Part shown: positions 1-29,970 of the stretch, piece after piece | How the letters are laid out: each line of letters begins with the position of its first letter | Position numbering within the stretch: the stretch's first letter is position 1 | Source: Tubiluchus corallicola | Taxonomy: Eukaryota; Priapulida; Priapulimorpha; Priapulimorphida; Tubiluchidae | DNA: 62,000 bases | Reading direction: 5' to 3' | Assembly (NCBI GenBank): GCA_030141605.1 | Contig: JAQGDQ010000011.1 | Location: 1-62,000 of the forward strand | Program-made: the position numbers and the translations under genes | The notes under the pieces: model-generated | The model's database searches: none | Seen by the model: the letters and a program-made list of their open reading frames with translations, nothing else | What the model was told of the DNA's origin: nothing

Positions 1-99
1 TGATTGTGAGTGTGTATAGTTTTGTATAGCTGTTGATTGTAATCAGATATTCGTTAAGTTACTTAACGCCATTTGTCGAAATTCCAGAGATGAATTATG

Positions 100-120
100 T
101 AGTAGTAGTAGTAGTAGTAA
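100..120. repeat. (GTA)n microsatellite
   Basis: About six GTA units. The rest of 1-740 is AT-rich sequence in which I see no gene or repeat. Confidence 0.8.
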
Positions 121-760
121 AATCTTGTTTGCCATTTTAAAAACATTGACCATCATAATAAAAGACAGACAACCAGTGTTAGTTCATATAAAAACATACA
201 CTGTTCTGGGCAAATGCGTCTGGTGCAGGCTAAACTATAAGTGCAACTAGAAATTCAAAAATAAAATATAAACTCTAGTTCAGTAAGGTCTTGGAAAAGG
301 AAAGTATGATTTGAGTGAGTATCATCGTGTTCGTATGTCGGATATTCAAAACGAGTCATTAAATGATTTCAAGAAGAGGGAGGTTACTGCTTTTGAAAGA
401 ATTAATATTCTTGATATATTTATAGAGAAACAAGAACGTTTGATAATTGGCTGTGGGCTTCTAGTATGGGGATTTTCATGGAGTTTCTTAAAGAGGTGGC
501 AGAATATTTACTTGTACTGTGAGATGATTTCAAAGAATGACCATTAACTAATCGTAAAGCGTAGTTTTGAAGTACATTTAATTTGATGTATGACTCTCTT
601 TTCACTTTTTGGTACAGTATTCAGGCATATAAATAATGGGGCAAAATTAAAGTTTTGTAAATTAGAATTCTTGTTTGTTTTGATAGCTGTCCTGTAAGCC
701 TGTACTCTTAAGCGTTAATCTTAACAAACCAGTAAAGCACAGTGTTCGCCATTGCATACA

Positions 761-979
761 TTGATGAAGTACAAAAGAAACTTTGCTGTATCCAAACTAC
801 TCAAATTGAAAAGCCTTTCACAGTTTCGTTGTGCGCACGCGCAATTGCTGTAGGTCAAAGGTTAAACATTGATGAAGTGCCAAAGAAACTTTGCTGCATC
901 CAAGCTACTCAAATTGAACAAGCCTTTTCATAGTTTCATTGTGCGCACGCGCAATTGCTGTAGGGCAAAGGTTAAGTGT
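761..979 (+). repeat. tandem duplication, 108-base unit (5' end of element A, two copies)
   Basis: The block TTGATGAAGTnCnAAAGAAA recurs at 761 and 869. Each unit ends in the repeat-A start (AAGCCTTTTCA, then a GCGCACGCGCAATTGCTGTA segment). The second copy continues into the body of element A. Confidence 0.75.
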
Positions 980-1038
980 AGCAGATCAACGCGTCTTAAC
1001 TACAACCGCCGCGTGAGTAAAGGGTAAAGCAAAGCCGT

Positions 1039-1677
<639 letters not shown>

Positions 1678-1837
1678 GCCGTATCTGTTTAGTAACTTCA
1701 GTTGTTTTACGTGGACTTTACTTAATTATGCATTAGTTTGTGGGTAGAGTGATTTACTAGCACAATCTTGTTTGGGAACAAGAAAAAATGAACTAGGTAA
1801 TGTTCTAGCTAGCTGTTAAAATGGTTACTATATATAT

Positions 1838-2023
1838 AACACAGTATAAGACAGTATAAATAATACCGTTTAAGACCGCACAATATATAAATAACACAGT
1901 ACAAGACAGTATAAATAATACAGTATAAGACAGCACGATATTTAAATAATACAGAATAAGACAGTATAAATAATACAGTATAAGACAGCACAATATATAA
2001 ATAATACAGTATAAGACAGCAGC

Positions 2024-2056
<33 letters not shown>
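1838..2056. repeat. degenerate ACAGTATAAGACAG minisatellite ending in (AT)n
   Basis: Irregular units of 20-30 bases built from ACAGTATAAGACAG, GCACAATATATA and AATAAT; closes with about 30 bases of alternating AT (2027-2055). It lies between two copies of the 3' half of repeat A. Confidence 0.8.
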
Positions 2057-2060
<4 letters not shown>

Positions 2061-2072
2061 TAAAGGCATATA

Positions 2073-2330
2073 ACAATTGTTTTATATGGACTTTACTTAA
2101 TTATGCATTAGTCTGTGGGTAGAGTGATTTACTAGTAGGATCTTCCTTGGGAACAAGAAAAAATGAACTAGGTAAGGTTTAAGCTAGCTGTTAAAACTAC
2201 TAGTATTACAATAGCTTAGGCTGTGAGGTGTTGTCAAGCGTACACAAAAGCGTTGTCTCGCACGCGTACCTTTGACCTTTTCACGATCATCGTCAATCGT
2301 TGGAACTGCGAAAAGGCTTATTAATAATAA
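2073..2330 (+). mobile_element. repeat A, 3' half
   Basis: Starts GGACTTTACTTAATTATGCA like 1704, runs through AGCTAGCTGTTAAAAC and ends GAACTGCGAAAAGGCTTATTAA, the 3' end of the full copies. Confidence 0.65.
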
Positions 2331-3576
2331 GTGCACATGTTCCCACACCTCTGTAAACTTTAGCCAACAATTATTATAAACGGGTAAATCAACTTATTTT
2401 ATTATTTTACTAGTATTCTTTACTGCTAAAAATGTTACATACAATGAGAACGTAAAATTAAAATCGTATTTTTATTAAAATTTGTATGTAACCAGTTTAA
2501 AAAACTGTTAAAACACAATAACTTTATAATTAATAAGCCTAACTTAAATTAACATGCACTTGAAAACTACATTAAAAAATATGTGCAAATATTCAGAAAA
2601 TTATAAAATGCACACAAAAAATAAACCGAAAGAAACAAAAATTAACAAACAACAAACAAAATGAGAAAATGAATAGTAGGCAAAACAGAATAAGCTATTC
2701 ATTGAGTAAATGAGTGATACAGTGGTGGATTAGATAATCAAGTGAAAGATAAATAATGTATGAAAATAAGTGAATGAATACGTGACAAATACATTTTTTA
2801 TAAAGTTTTCACACCAGAAACCGAAATCTAACACTTTAGCAGCAGGGCGCATAAGTTTTTTGTATTGATAGTTGTGCCATCAGGAACAATCCTTGAAGGC
2901 TAGTCCTGGCTGGAAAGTGATAAAATAAGTAAATAAACAAAAAAAACTGACAAATAGACAAAGAGATAAATAAATAGGATTCACAGATTAATGGTTAAGT
3001 AATTTTAATCGCTTGCAAACGTTTCTGAAAAATAATTAATGTAAATTTTTAGTGTTTTTACTAACCAACATGTGAAGTCTTTAATCTTGTGTAGTTCATT
3101 GACAATTTGACGCTCTTGTATATCATCAGTCAAGAGACTGTATATACGCAATTATTTATATGTACTATGATTTATTGCTACATTTTATTTATTGCAACAT
3201 TTTGTTTATTGATACATTTTGTGTATGTTCTTATTAATAAAGTATTTTAACACCAGTATATAAAACAAGCTAACAAACAAACAGAAAAATAATAAAATAA
3301 CAACAGCTTGAAATTTTGGCAGAATGTTTTCAAAATAATAAAATTGGATATAGAAGATGATGCCAAAACCTGATTTATTTCCTTTGGTGTACAATATACT
3401 AGTCTAACAAGAAGCGTATTTTCTATAGGATATAAAGACATAAAAGGAATTTTTCCTGTAGATCGGATTGCTTAAATGAGAACCTCCTCATACGGCAAAT
3501 CTTTGATCATGATTAGGATTTCCAAAGTAAGCAAAAGTAAAGGCAAAATATGGCATTAGATCTATAAAATCCTTAT
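2331..3576. other. intergenic, no gene seen
   Basis: Very AT-rich. Open frames are short and compositionally random. No repeat shared with the rest of the window was noticed. Confidence 0.6.
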
Positions 3577-4407
3577 GACGCGTTCAGACTAGAGAGTTCT
3601 CTCGCGAGTTCTCTGAGAGAGTATACTCGCAAGTAATTAATTAAGTAAGCAAACAAGCAAGCAAGCAAGCAAGCAAGTAAGTAAGTAAGTAAGTAAGTAA
3701 ATTTTATTGCAAGCATTGCTGATTTAACAACAGTTAGTGTGAACGGCTTAGCAAGTTCTCTCGCAAGTTATTGCGCAAGAACTTTCAGCAGATTTCTCTG
3801 GGTCAATTTATGATTTCAATATTAAAAAAATTGCATTAGGCTCTTTTCACTGGCTGCAATTAAGTGTTTCTTGTACGACGAACTTTTTTTAACTTCCAGT
3901 AATTGTAAGGTTATAATAGTGCCTGCTATCAATTTTAGTCCACTAAACCTCATAAGTCTTTATTACACTTGTTAAGTACATGCTCCTCAATGTGCTGGGC
4001 AATGTTATAGACATGTTTGCAAAAGGAAAACCTAACCGTCACCATTATTTCTTTTGAATTTTTGAAGCGTTAGAAAAAGTATTGTGAAAGTATTTGCATG
4101 TTTGTTCAGTGAAAATATAAGCCTATGAGTTGTGTGTTGTTAGACTCATGATTTTTTTAGTAAAGGTTATTATAATTTTGACTTCTTGGTTTTACATGCT
4201 ATTGCTATTGCATTAGGCAATTGTTGTTTGTCAGGAGGTGATTGCCTCCCCTCAAATTAGGGCAACTTAAATTTTTTTAGCTCGGATTTCTCATGCCCCC
4301 TTGTGAAACTTCCTCCCGTACGCTTATGCGTTCACACTTGCGAGTTTACTCTCACAGAGAACTTGCGCAAGAATTTGCAAGAAAAAACTCTCTAGTCTAA
4401 ACGCGTC
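3577..4407. mobile_element. fold-back element E, copy 1 (22-base inverted ends)
   Basis: Begins GACGCGTTCAGACTAGAGAG and ends with its reverse complement, one mismatch in 22. Inside are more inverted pieces (ACTTGCGCAAGAA and relatives) and a GCAA/GTAA array at 3640-3704. No transposase. A non-autonomous DNA element, superfamily undetermined. Confidence 0.6.
3640..3704. repeat. (GTAA)n/(GCAA)n microsatellite
   Basis: AAGTAAGCAAACAAGCAAGC followed by pure GTAA units, then AAATTTTATTGCAAGCA. In reverse this reads TGCAATAAAATTTACTTAC, like the tail junction of the retroposon at 1340-1370. It may be a second tail of the same family. Confidence 0.7.
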
Positions 4408-4712
4408 GTCAGAGATAGATTTGCATGAGCTTTAGAATCGTTTCTTTTACCTCTAATTTAGAATTCATGTAGATCTCTTCTGTCCTATGGGTTATTTGAA
4501 AATAGTTAAATAAATAAACAAATATAAGTGTCACGTTTGCAGGAACTATCAATATTAGGCTACTTATTCTTTTATTTTTCCTGACTCCGACAATAAGATC
4601 AACTTTATAGCTCAAAAATAATGTGAGCACAACGTCTCCACGGTTAGGGTGCGCCACCATAAACGACAACCAGTTTTAGATTCGGATTATGCTGATTTCA
4701 TCTAGCACTCAA

Positions 4713-4803
4713 CTAATGTATAGGAAACCTATACATGTATTTCCCAAATTGTTAATCTCATTGATTCATCGATTTATTGGACCTTGAGCTTGATAATTTC
4801 ATT
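4713..4803 (+). repeat. repeat J, copy 1
   Basis: CCTATACATGTATTTCCCAA, then CTCATTGATTCATCGATTTA and TGAGCTTGATAATTTC. The same order recurs at 7374-7474. No other copy seen. Confidence 0.6.
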
Positions 4804-7373
4804 AAATTAGGTTAATGAAACTGCGGAATCTTGTTATGGCAAATTGGAAAAAAATAGAAAAAAGGATTTATCAGCAATAATTTGCCGTACAACCATATTG
4901 CTAAATAAGATGGATGACAGCCGTTTTTTCAGCAGAATTAAAGTTAATCCTTATTTCTGTACACAGCAACCCCGAATCCAGCACTCAACGTCAGGGCCGT
5001 TTGTGACGAGACTGCACTCAGTTCATTATCAAGGATATCCGTCTACGTCTAAGGTGAGCCACTGAATAGGCAAAGGTGTTTCAGGTATCTTTCGGTGTAT
5101 TTACCTTTACGAGGTAAATAGCCAGAATCGGCAAGGCGAATGAAACCCCGGGGGGAATACTGAAGGTGCTGTCCCGTCTATTTACTGACCAAACTTATCG
5201 TTGAATGACTTCGTTCGCGAAGCATACGTCGTGACCATTCGGCCATATATACACGTCCTGTCTGTCAAGTCCTGGCTTACTGCAGAACATTAAAATGAAT
5301 AAAGTCGCACGTGTGAACTTGGCAAAAACGTTTTTTCTCTTTTTCCTGACAAGAGAAAAATGACCAAATAACGATCGCCCGTGCAACCTGGCTAAGCTAT
5401 CTCCTCTCAGCAGGGGTGAACAAAATTACCTTCCTCTTTTTCTTGCGGGCATGCAGTAGTTCTGAGTGACCCAACTTCTACTCTAATAACGTTTCGGTAG
5501 AATCATTTGGGTTACAGAAAGTTTGTGACTTCGTCGTTTATGATTTCCTTGCATTAATTCACACATGATGTCACAAAAATTTGTTTAATTGTTAATTTTA
5601 CTTGTTTTTAATTTATTTTTTTCGATACTCATATCAATTTTTCATGTTGGAGAACAGTAACATTCTTAGAATCGATGTTGCTCCTCTAAATGCATTAATT
5701 GGTAAAGCGATATTAACACCACCACATTTCGAAACTGCGTCGTTTTCATTACAAACACACATTTTTAAATAATTTATTAACCGAGGGCAATTACAATTAA
5801 TTAAGAATATTGTGAGTAAATGGCAAATAAAATGTAAATTGAAAATTCAAATAACATTTTTGCAAATTTTAGTGTGTATACATCAAGTTATGCCCAGTTT
5901 TCACATATCTGTAAGATAGTTTTCGAACTAGAGTAGCATGTTTTATTTAAACTTTTGCCGATTGATATTATCTCAATGTTCTGTTATGATTTTCAATATT
6001 TTTACAAACAATAAAGGTGATACGTTTATACTTACTTATTAAAAATCTTAGTAGTAATATTTGAAATACAAACAAAAACATGTTAACTACAAATGAACTG
6101 GCCTACATTGCTGTCAACTTTCATCTCAAAGTATCGTAATAGTACTAAGTCAATATAAAGTTACAAAATTCCATTAATACACGAGATTTTTGTGCATTAC
6201 AAGACAAGTATTCTACTATTATTTATTTACAATGCAACCTGGAGTGAAATCCTAGTCTTTATAAATCTAATTGACTCGTTTTACTTACCAAATCGAAAAA
6301 AATAAAGAAATAATTTGTAATTTTCGTTCTTCTCACGGGTTAAAGGTCCTCGGTAGATAGGAATTTTTGGTATAAACAGCTCAATATACTAGGCCCACAG
6401 TACAGTACCACGGGTTCACATAATTATTGTTTCACTTAATAACAAATCACACAAAATTACACCGCGCGAATCAATGTAAATAAAATAAAGAGTCGTTCAC
6501 ACACGTCTCATTACACAATAGCGGTGTTGTTCACATACATCTCATTCATGTCAACGTTCATAGAGCAACTGTGACAGCGAGTGCATGATGTGTCTCTCTG
6601 CTGCGTAAGCTCATCACATTATGCGCTTATAATAGAGCAAGATGTGAAATTCGAACCATATAAGACGCACCGAGCCTGGTAGATATAATGAGTTTAATTA
6701 AACTATAACCCACTAGGGGCGCAACAATCTCAATGTTAGAAACTGTTTCTACAGAGAAACACTTTTAGCGAAATAGCAGCAAAAAAGAAAACTTCATAAA
6801 GCGATGTCAAATTCATAACACTATCTTAGAAGTATTCAAGTGATTTGTCTGTTTCTTTACCTTCTTAACCACTATAACTTGAATTGATTAGAACATCTCC
6901 GGGGTGCAAGGGTTAAAAGCATTTAGAATCATGTAAATCCTATCTACAAGCAGCCTATATTATAATCCTGACTATAATCCGTTCCGTATGCGCGTTCATA
7001 CAATGATCGTCTGCTGGTCGTATCACCACGTGTGTTAATCCGCCACGCGAGAAAGGGAGCCGTTAACAGTGTGTAAACTGATCTAGCTCGTGTAGTTCTG
7101 TGACAACATGGGTTATAATAGAAGATTATGATCACTGGGCTCATGCGAAGCTGTCAGTCACAATTGGTGGTGTCGCTTTTTGTTTGCCATAGTACTAAAC
7201 TATCACTGGTTAAGCCGCATTCACACTTACGACTGATGACAGCAATCAAAACACGAGCTTATATAACTTCTGCTATTAACACGCACACTACCCTCATAAG
7301 AGATTGTAGGATTCCAAGCATATTTATACTATGACTTTTCCTAGACTACAGGAAATCTATATGATTTTATTCC
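4804..7373. other. intergenic, no gene recognised
   Basis: An open frame of 73 codons (4844-5065) runs into AAG|GTGAGC at 5053, which could be a donor, but the peptide resembles nothing I know. A perfect 9-base-arm hairpin (TATTTACCT) sits at 5098-5120. The remainder is AT-rich. Confidence 0.5.
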
Positions 7374-7474
7374 TAATGTATGGGAAACCTATGTATTTCC
7401 CAAATTGTTGACCAACCAACTTACTGATCTCATTGATTCATCGATTTACTCAATCGTGAGCTTGATAATTTCTT
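7374..7474 (+). repeat. repeat J, copy 2
   Basis: Direct copy of 4713-4803 with a 17-base difference in the middle. With copy 1 it brackets about 2.6 kb. Confidence 0.6.
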
Positions 7475-7539
7475 GGGTCAGTAAACAGTGGCCTCGTGTG
7501 GAGTTGAAGGCTCAACTTGTTGTTCTTGTGAGTGCTGCT

Positions 7540-8480
7540 GCTTCCTACTGCTGTTAATTGTTGTTGTCATCATCATCGTCGTCGTGATTAGGGTCTTTGT
7601 TATTATTGTCAGACTGTGGAATATACCTGGATATTAGGCTTATAGTACACGTTTCTTACATTAGAAGCCTCGCATTTTTAGCACTGTGAGACTACTGGAA
7701 ACTTGCATCCCGAGATACCATTAAGCACCTAAAAATTCTTTGCAACAAAAAGTTAAGAGGCACAAGGTTCGAGGAAGAATAGAGTACTATAATGCTGAAA
7801 TTGCTTTCAAGTTTATAACACATGGTTATGTTATATCATTGCAGATTTAATCAAGACGTCGCAGAGTGATAGATAGATCAGCATGCCACCCCTCTCACCA
7901 TCTGTTGCTACAAGTGACGCAGTGTTGTTGTTGTTGTTGTTGTTGCTGCTGCTGCTATTGCCAGTTTCGTTGCTGTGCTCTGCTAATCACTGTTGCTAAT
8001 TTTAACGACTTATAATCTATAGGTCTTATTGCTGTTGCAGTTATTGTTGCTGCTAATGCACAATCAGTGTTGTGTTATTATTGCTGGAGCTGTTGCAGCA
8101 GCTTTTACTACAATCAGTTTTGTTGTTGCTGTTGCTCATTTACTGCCGTTTTTTGACAAGTTACTGTCGTTGCTGATGTTCAGTTACTGACTCTTTTTGA
8201 CAAGTTATTGTTGTTGCTCCTGCCAACGTGCCCGCTGCTATCAGTTACTGTTAATGTAGAATCAGTGTTAGCTTTTTGTCGCTGTTTTTGTTGGTGTAGT
8301 TGCCGCCGTAGTTTAGGCGCGGAAGTTTCTGCCACTGATAGTCTTCTTATGCTTTTTTTGGCGAGTGACTGTTCCTATTCGCCTGCTGCTGGTTGTTGCT
8401 GCTACTGCTGCAGACGAAGCTACTGTTGGTGTTGCTAGTGTACAGTCAGTTTTGTGTTACTGCTGTTGCTGTTGTCATCA
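7540..8480. repeat. degenerate (TTG/CTG)n-rich tract
   Basis: Purest at 7922-7954 (GTTGTTG then GCTGCTG). Interrupted GTTGCTGCT, TGTTGCTGTTG and similar words continue across 900 bases. Open frames here are leucine- and cysteine-rich artefacts. Confidence 0.8.
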
Positions 8481-10267
8481 TAATCATTTATTTCTAGGAA
8501 ACAAAACTTAACCGTAGTAATAATTAGTGCACAAGGCGGCGCACGATGAAACTGAATAGCTTATGGCCTGTATGTTTTATTTATCATACACTATGACTAC
8601 ACCTACCTGATCCCAAGGGTTCAATCAATTTTATAGCGTGTTTATTATTGAACCTGTGTAAAAACAAGTGACTGAGGCGAGACCCTGGTGACTTGTCATT
8701 CACTGGACTTTTAGGTCACAGTGTTTCCCGAACTTTGTTGTGTATTTTGACACTCTAATAATGACGCGAAAAATATAACTTAAAAAGGTCATTTTTGAAA
8801 GGCTTAACTGAACAAAACTGGGAATTTACGGAGCTGCGATGTAATTTTGAATCAATTCTATTAAAAACAACACACGTACTATTTAAGTATGTATTGTCAG
8901 CAAGAAAACTTAGCGCTAATTTACGCCATTATGTTCACGTGACGCTAGTAGTCTGAGATTCTTAAATCTTGGAGTCCCTCTTTATATAACTGCGTAAATG
9001 TATACTCAATAGGTACTTTATAAAATCCAACTTTGTTGCGCCATCTATGAGAAAAAAATAAAAGTTCCTGTTAGTGGTTTTAAAAAGTTGCAAGAGTAAT
9101 TAAATGTCCAAAATTAGTAGCTATAGGCTCAGTTGTTAAAAACCTGAATCGTTTACAATCATACAAAAACATCGTAAATTCATAGAAAATGATTCAACTT
9201 CCACACGCCATAACACCATATGACTGTAACACACACAAAAGAAAACCAAACACACAACACAGGCAAAAGCAAGCGTCCTAATAGCCCTATATTTCACATT
9301 TGATTTCCATTATGAATTAGGAATCCATTCTATTTCCCAAACTTGAATAAGTAAAACTGCAAATATCTTGCTACTATTATCTGTAGGAGGAGCGGCTGGA
9401 CCAATGATGTAATATGTTAAGCTACGTTCAATTTTTAATTTTTATCTGGAAAGGAAATGACACAGAGGAACTTCAGGAAGGTATTTTTACACTAGCACAT
9501 TCTAATCTAGAAGACCCCTCACAAGTACAGTAGCGGAGAGCAGTTACAAAAATCACAACATTTTTATGTCAATTAAGACATTAACATTAAGACATTCGGG
9601 GTAAATCCTACTATATGATAACCAAAAAAAACCTAAGAAAACCACAAACAGATCACGTTTATTTTTTCTTATAATAACTATAACTGCTTTGTAGTTTGTT
9701 GACTTATTCCAGGTTCAATGTAAAGGAAGCATACACTGGTGGTCAAAGTAAATGAGCAGCTCACAGAGTGAAGTACATAAAACACTTCCTACTAATATAA
9801 TTTCACTAAATGCAGTTAAAGTGTATCGACATTGTTTGCGACTCTGACCTGCCGTGAGTGGGTGTTCTTCTTCCGTAACCTCAATGCAGAGTGAGCAACA
9901 ACAAGGGCAAAATAATGCGATGCGCACGCACACTCAAAGTTAGAAAATTACATCTTTGCACCATCTACTGGGCAGTATGCTAACTTATGACAGTCACATA
10001 ACAGAAAATAGTTTACAAACAATGGCTGAGAAGCAATTAATTAATTTCTGTAACCTTAGAATGTATATTTAACAAGTTACAATGGTATTTTTTTACTCTC
10101 TTGAATTTGAGAAAGACGATGTCTTGAGCCTAGAGTCTACAAGAAAACTTCCGTCTTACGGTAGGTACCATATATATGCATACTTTGTCAAAAATACTGT
10201 AATCTACATTGTTGTCAGTTGTAAAGTGGCAAAGAGTACCGTATTTTCCATATGGAGGTAAGATTAA
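8481..10267. other. intergenic, no gene seen
   Basis: AT-rich, downstream of POLR3C. No open frame with a recognisable product and no repeat shared with other regions noticed. Confidence 0.6.
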
Positions 10268-10273
10268 TTTAAT
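10268..10273 (-). terminator. possible POLR3C polyadenylation signal (ATTAAA)
   Basis: On the minus strand ATTAAA lies about 120 bases beyond the POLR3C stop. It is the nearest hexamer variant I saw; an AATAAA on this strand is also present further on (9658-9663). In such AT-rich DNA either could be chance. Confidence 0.3.
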
Positions 10274-10391
10274 CTATTAAATTAATCTATTAGACACATT
10301 AATTTAACGAAAATAAATGCTGCAAAAATACAGTAAAAGCGATTTTAGTCGACCAAAAAATTCAGAAACAGATCCTAATTAGACTGTAGGG

Positions 10392-27924
<17,533 letters not shown>

Positions 27925-28008
27925 CTAAAAAGTAAAGAAAAATTATAGTGGATTGCTAAAATAACTTTGATTGTAATTGCACTTTAGCTTATAATCACTT
28001 ATCCTTAC

Positions 28009-28110
28009 CTAGTTGATAAGAGCAAATTTACTTTTATACAGGGCATCTTGCAGCACGATGGCAACGTTTGAAAGCATGTCAGTATGCAGCAAGATGCGTG
28101 TGCTGTCTTT
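28009..28110 (-). promoter_or_regulatory. candidate non-coding leader exon of POLR3C
   Basis: The minus strand reads ACTAG|GTAAGG at 28009, a strong donor, and an acceptor lies just before the POLR3C ATG, giving an 84-base intron. The segment is richer in G+C than its surroundings. It contains a 22-codon open frame (28077 to 28009, MLSNVAIVLQDALYKSKF then ALIN) ending in TAG at the donor. The exon start is not visible. It could instead be the last exon of another minus-strand gene. Confidence 0.4.
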
Positions 28111-28191
28111 AAAAAGTCTGGACAATTAAACACAATCGATAAATGAATTTAAGTTAAACAATGTAAAGATAATGTCACAAAAGACCAGTGG

Positions 28192-28665
28192 CGGCTCATA
28201 GTTAAAATTAGTGGGGATGCTGCTTCAGAAAATTTTTAGCCATTGCTTTAATGTTATGTAAAATGAAACAAACATATAAAAAGACACAACACACGCTCAG
28301 TTTAAAAGAAACACTAGCTTACACTTGCACAACAGGGCTGGCATTGTGTGAGTGACAAGGCTCTCTCTACTTAGCGTGCAGCTTCTTATCTCGGACATGT
28401 ACGCATGACTGCATATACACAATATATGCACAACATCGTATTTCATCCTTTTTGGAAGAAAAGGTGGACTTCCTGTCCTTCAAAAATAGTAAACTGGTTA
28501 CTCCAAACTGATGGAAACATAGCAAAAAGAAATTTGGGGAAGGGATTTTTGTGTTGATGTCTTAGTAGTTTGAAGTGCTTCTGTCACGTTTAATAGCCAA
28601 ACTGAAATTCTCACTTGGGTCGTACAAACAAACAAAAAGTAATCGTGCAATTGGACTTTTAAACT
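28192..28665. other. intergenic, possible single hAT-type end
   Basis: CAGTGGCGGCTCATAGTT at 28192 resembles a hAT terminus, but I cannot find a matching partner. No gene seen. Confidence 0.3.
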
Positions 28666-29970
28666 CAGTGGCTTAGCAAGTGCTTGTGGGGGTAAAAAAC
28701 TCCTGGTGCTCTACCATTTTAATGTTTTGATCATTTATTTCGCGAGCGAAGCCAAAATTGTGCGCATCTTTACATACCCGAGCCCGACTTTCATTTCTCG
28801 ACATGATGAGATAAAGGTAAATGATTTTTTTCTAAGAATCACCCCGACCTTGATTTGTAGTACTGCACCAGAATAACTCTTCTATGCATAAGTTGCTCAT
28901 AACACAACAGCCCTTAAATATTCAGCTCCAGCATTAAAACATGCAAAGATTATGGAAGATACAGAACACTACAGGTTTTCACGATAACACAATCGGCATT
29001 TAGAGCAACACCACTGTTTCTCCCAATTACTGACCTGCTAAGCCACAGGACAACCTACACACACCGTTAAGTAACAACATTAGCCTTTATTTAACATTAA
29101 CATTAGACTGTATGTAGTAATTAAGTCAGAGCTATGATGATCTCTGACTAGACAATATTGTTGTAGTTTGAAAGCTTTTGTTAACTATATTGTTAATGTT
29201 TGATTAGTAATTAATAATTGTTTGCATGCAAACCAAACCCGTCCATGCGTCGGCATAGTTATGCTGCTACAAAAGTAGAATGCATCAATAATTTGGTCAA
29301 ATGTTAATTTTTTCTTTTTTTTTATAAAAAAAAATGCTAAATATATTGGACTTTTATACTCTAGCATCAAATTACCAAAAAAATGTCCAAAAAATGTTAA
29401 AATCTACTTTTATAACCTCGTACCCACTTTTATAGATAGAAACTAGTAATGCAATTGTAAAAAAAACTTGTATTTGTAAAATCCGATAGAAGCTTGTGGA
29501 AGCAGTCATTTTGCTTCAGGTTTTTTCTGTTGACAAACCCAGATCTTTGTCAGGAACAGCCGTCTACAATATTTAAACATAACTTCGATGTGCTCTTGTA
29601 AAGACCACACTTTCGTGCAGTTGCTAAGTGTTTTACAGAGATGCGAAGAAAAACAATGGCTGACTATAACAGAGATTTTCTCAAGGTTGCATTTTCCAAT
29701 GCATAGCATTGTGTTTTTCAATGCAATGCATTTCAACGTGGATTATCTCAGCTTAGAAATAACATAGAGCAATAAGCTTGGTATTAAAACGATCCTCATG
29801 AAATGGAGATTCAGAGTATGTGAATAACTAGAAAGGTTAATTGCCGACTTATGGATGATTTTGCTATTGAAGCACACAATTAACAGTCATTGAACTCAAG
29901 CAGAATTTTGCGCTCACTCACCCTTGTGCCTGGGGGCGATTGAACTGTCACCCCTACCTGGCTACACATC
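28666..29970 (-). mobile_element. hAT-like element H, copy 2, with a nested insertion
   Basis: In reverse this matches 57754-58387: one end is CAGTGGCTTAGCAAGTGCTT (28666), the other near 29970 (GATGTGTAGCCAGGTAGGGG in reverse). The match breaks at about 29219 and resumes at about 29880, leaving roughly 660 bases of unrelated DNA inside. No transposase seen. Confidence 0.6.

Noticed and set aside
5098-5120. Perfect 9-base-arm hairpin (TATTTACCT, 5-base loop)
   Set aside because: Short palindromes of this size are expected in 62 kb of AT-rich DNA.
8208-8438. Leucine- and cysteine-rich 76-codon frame
   Set aside because: It lies in a degenerate CTG/TTG tract.
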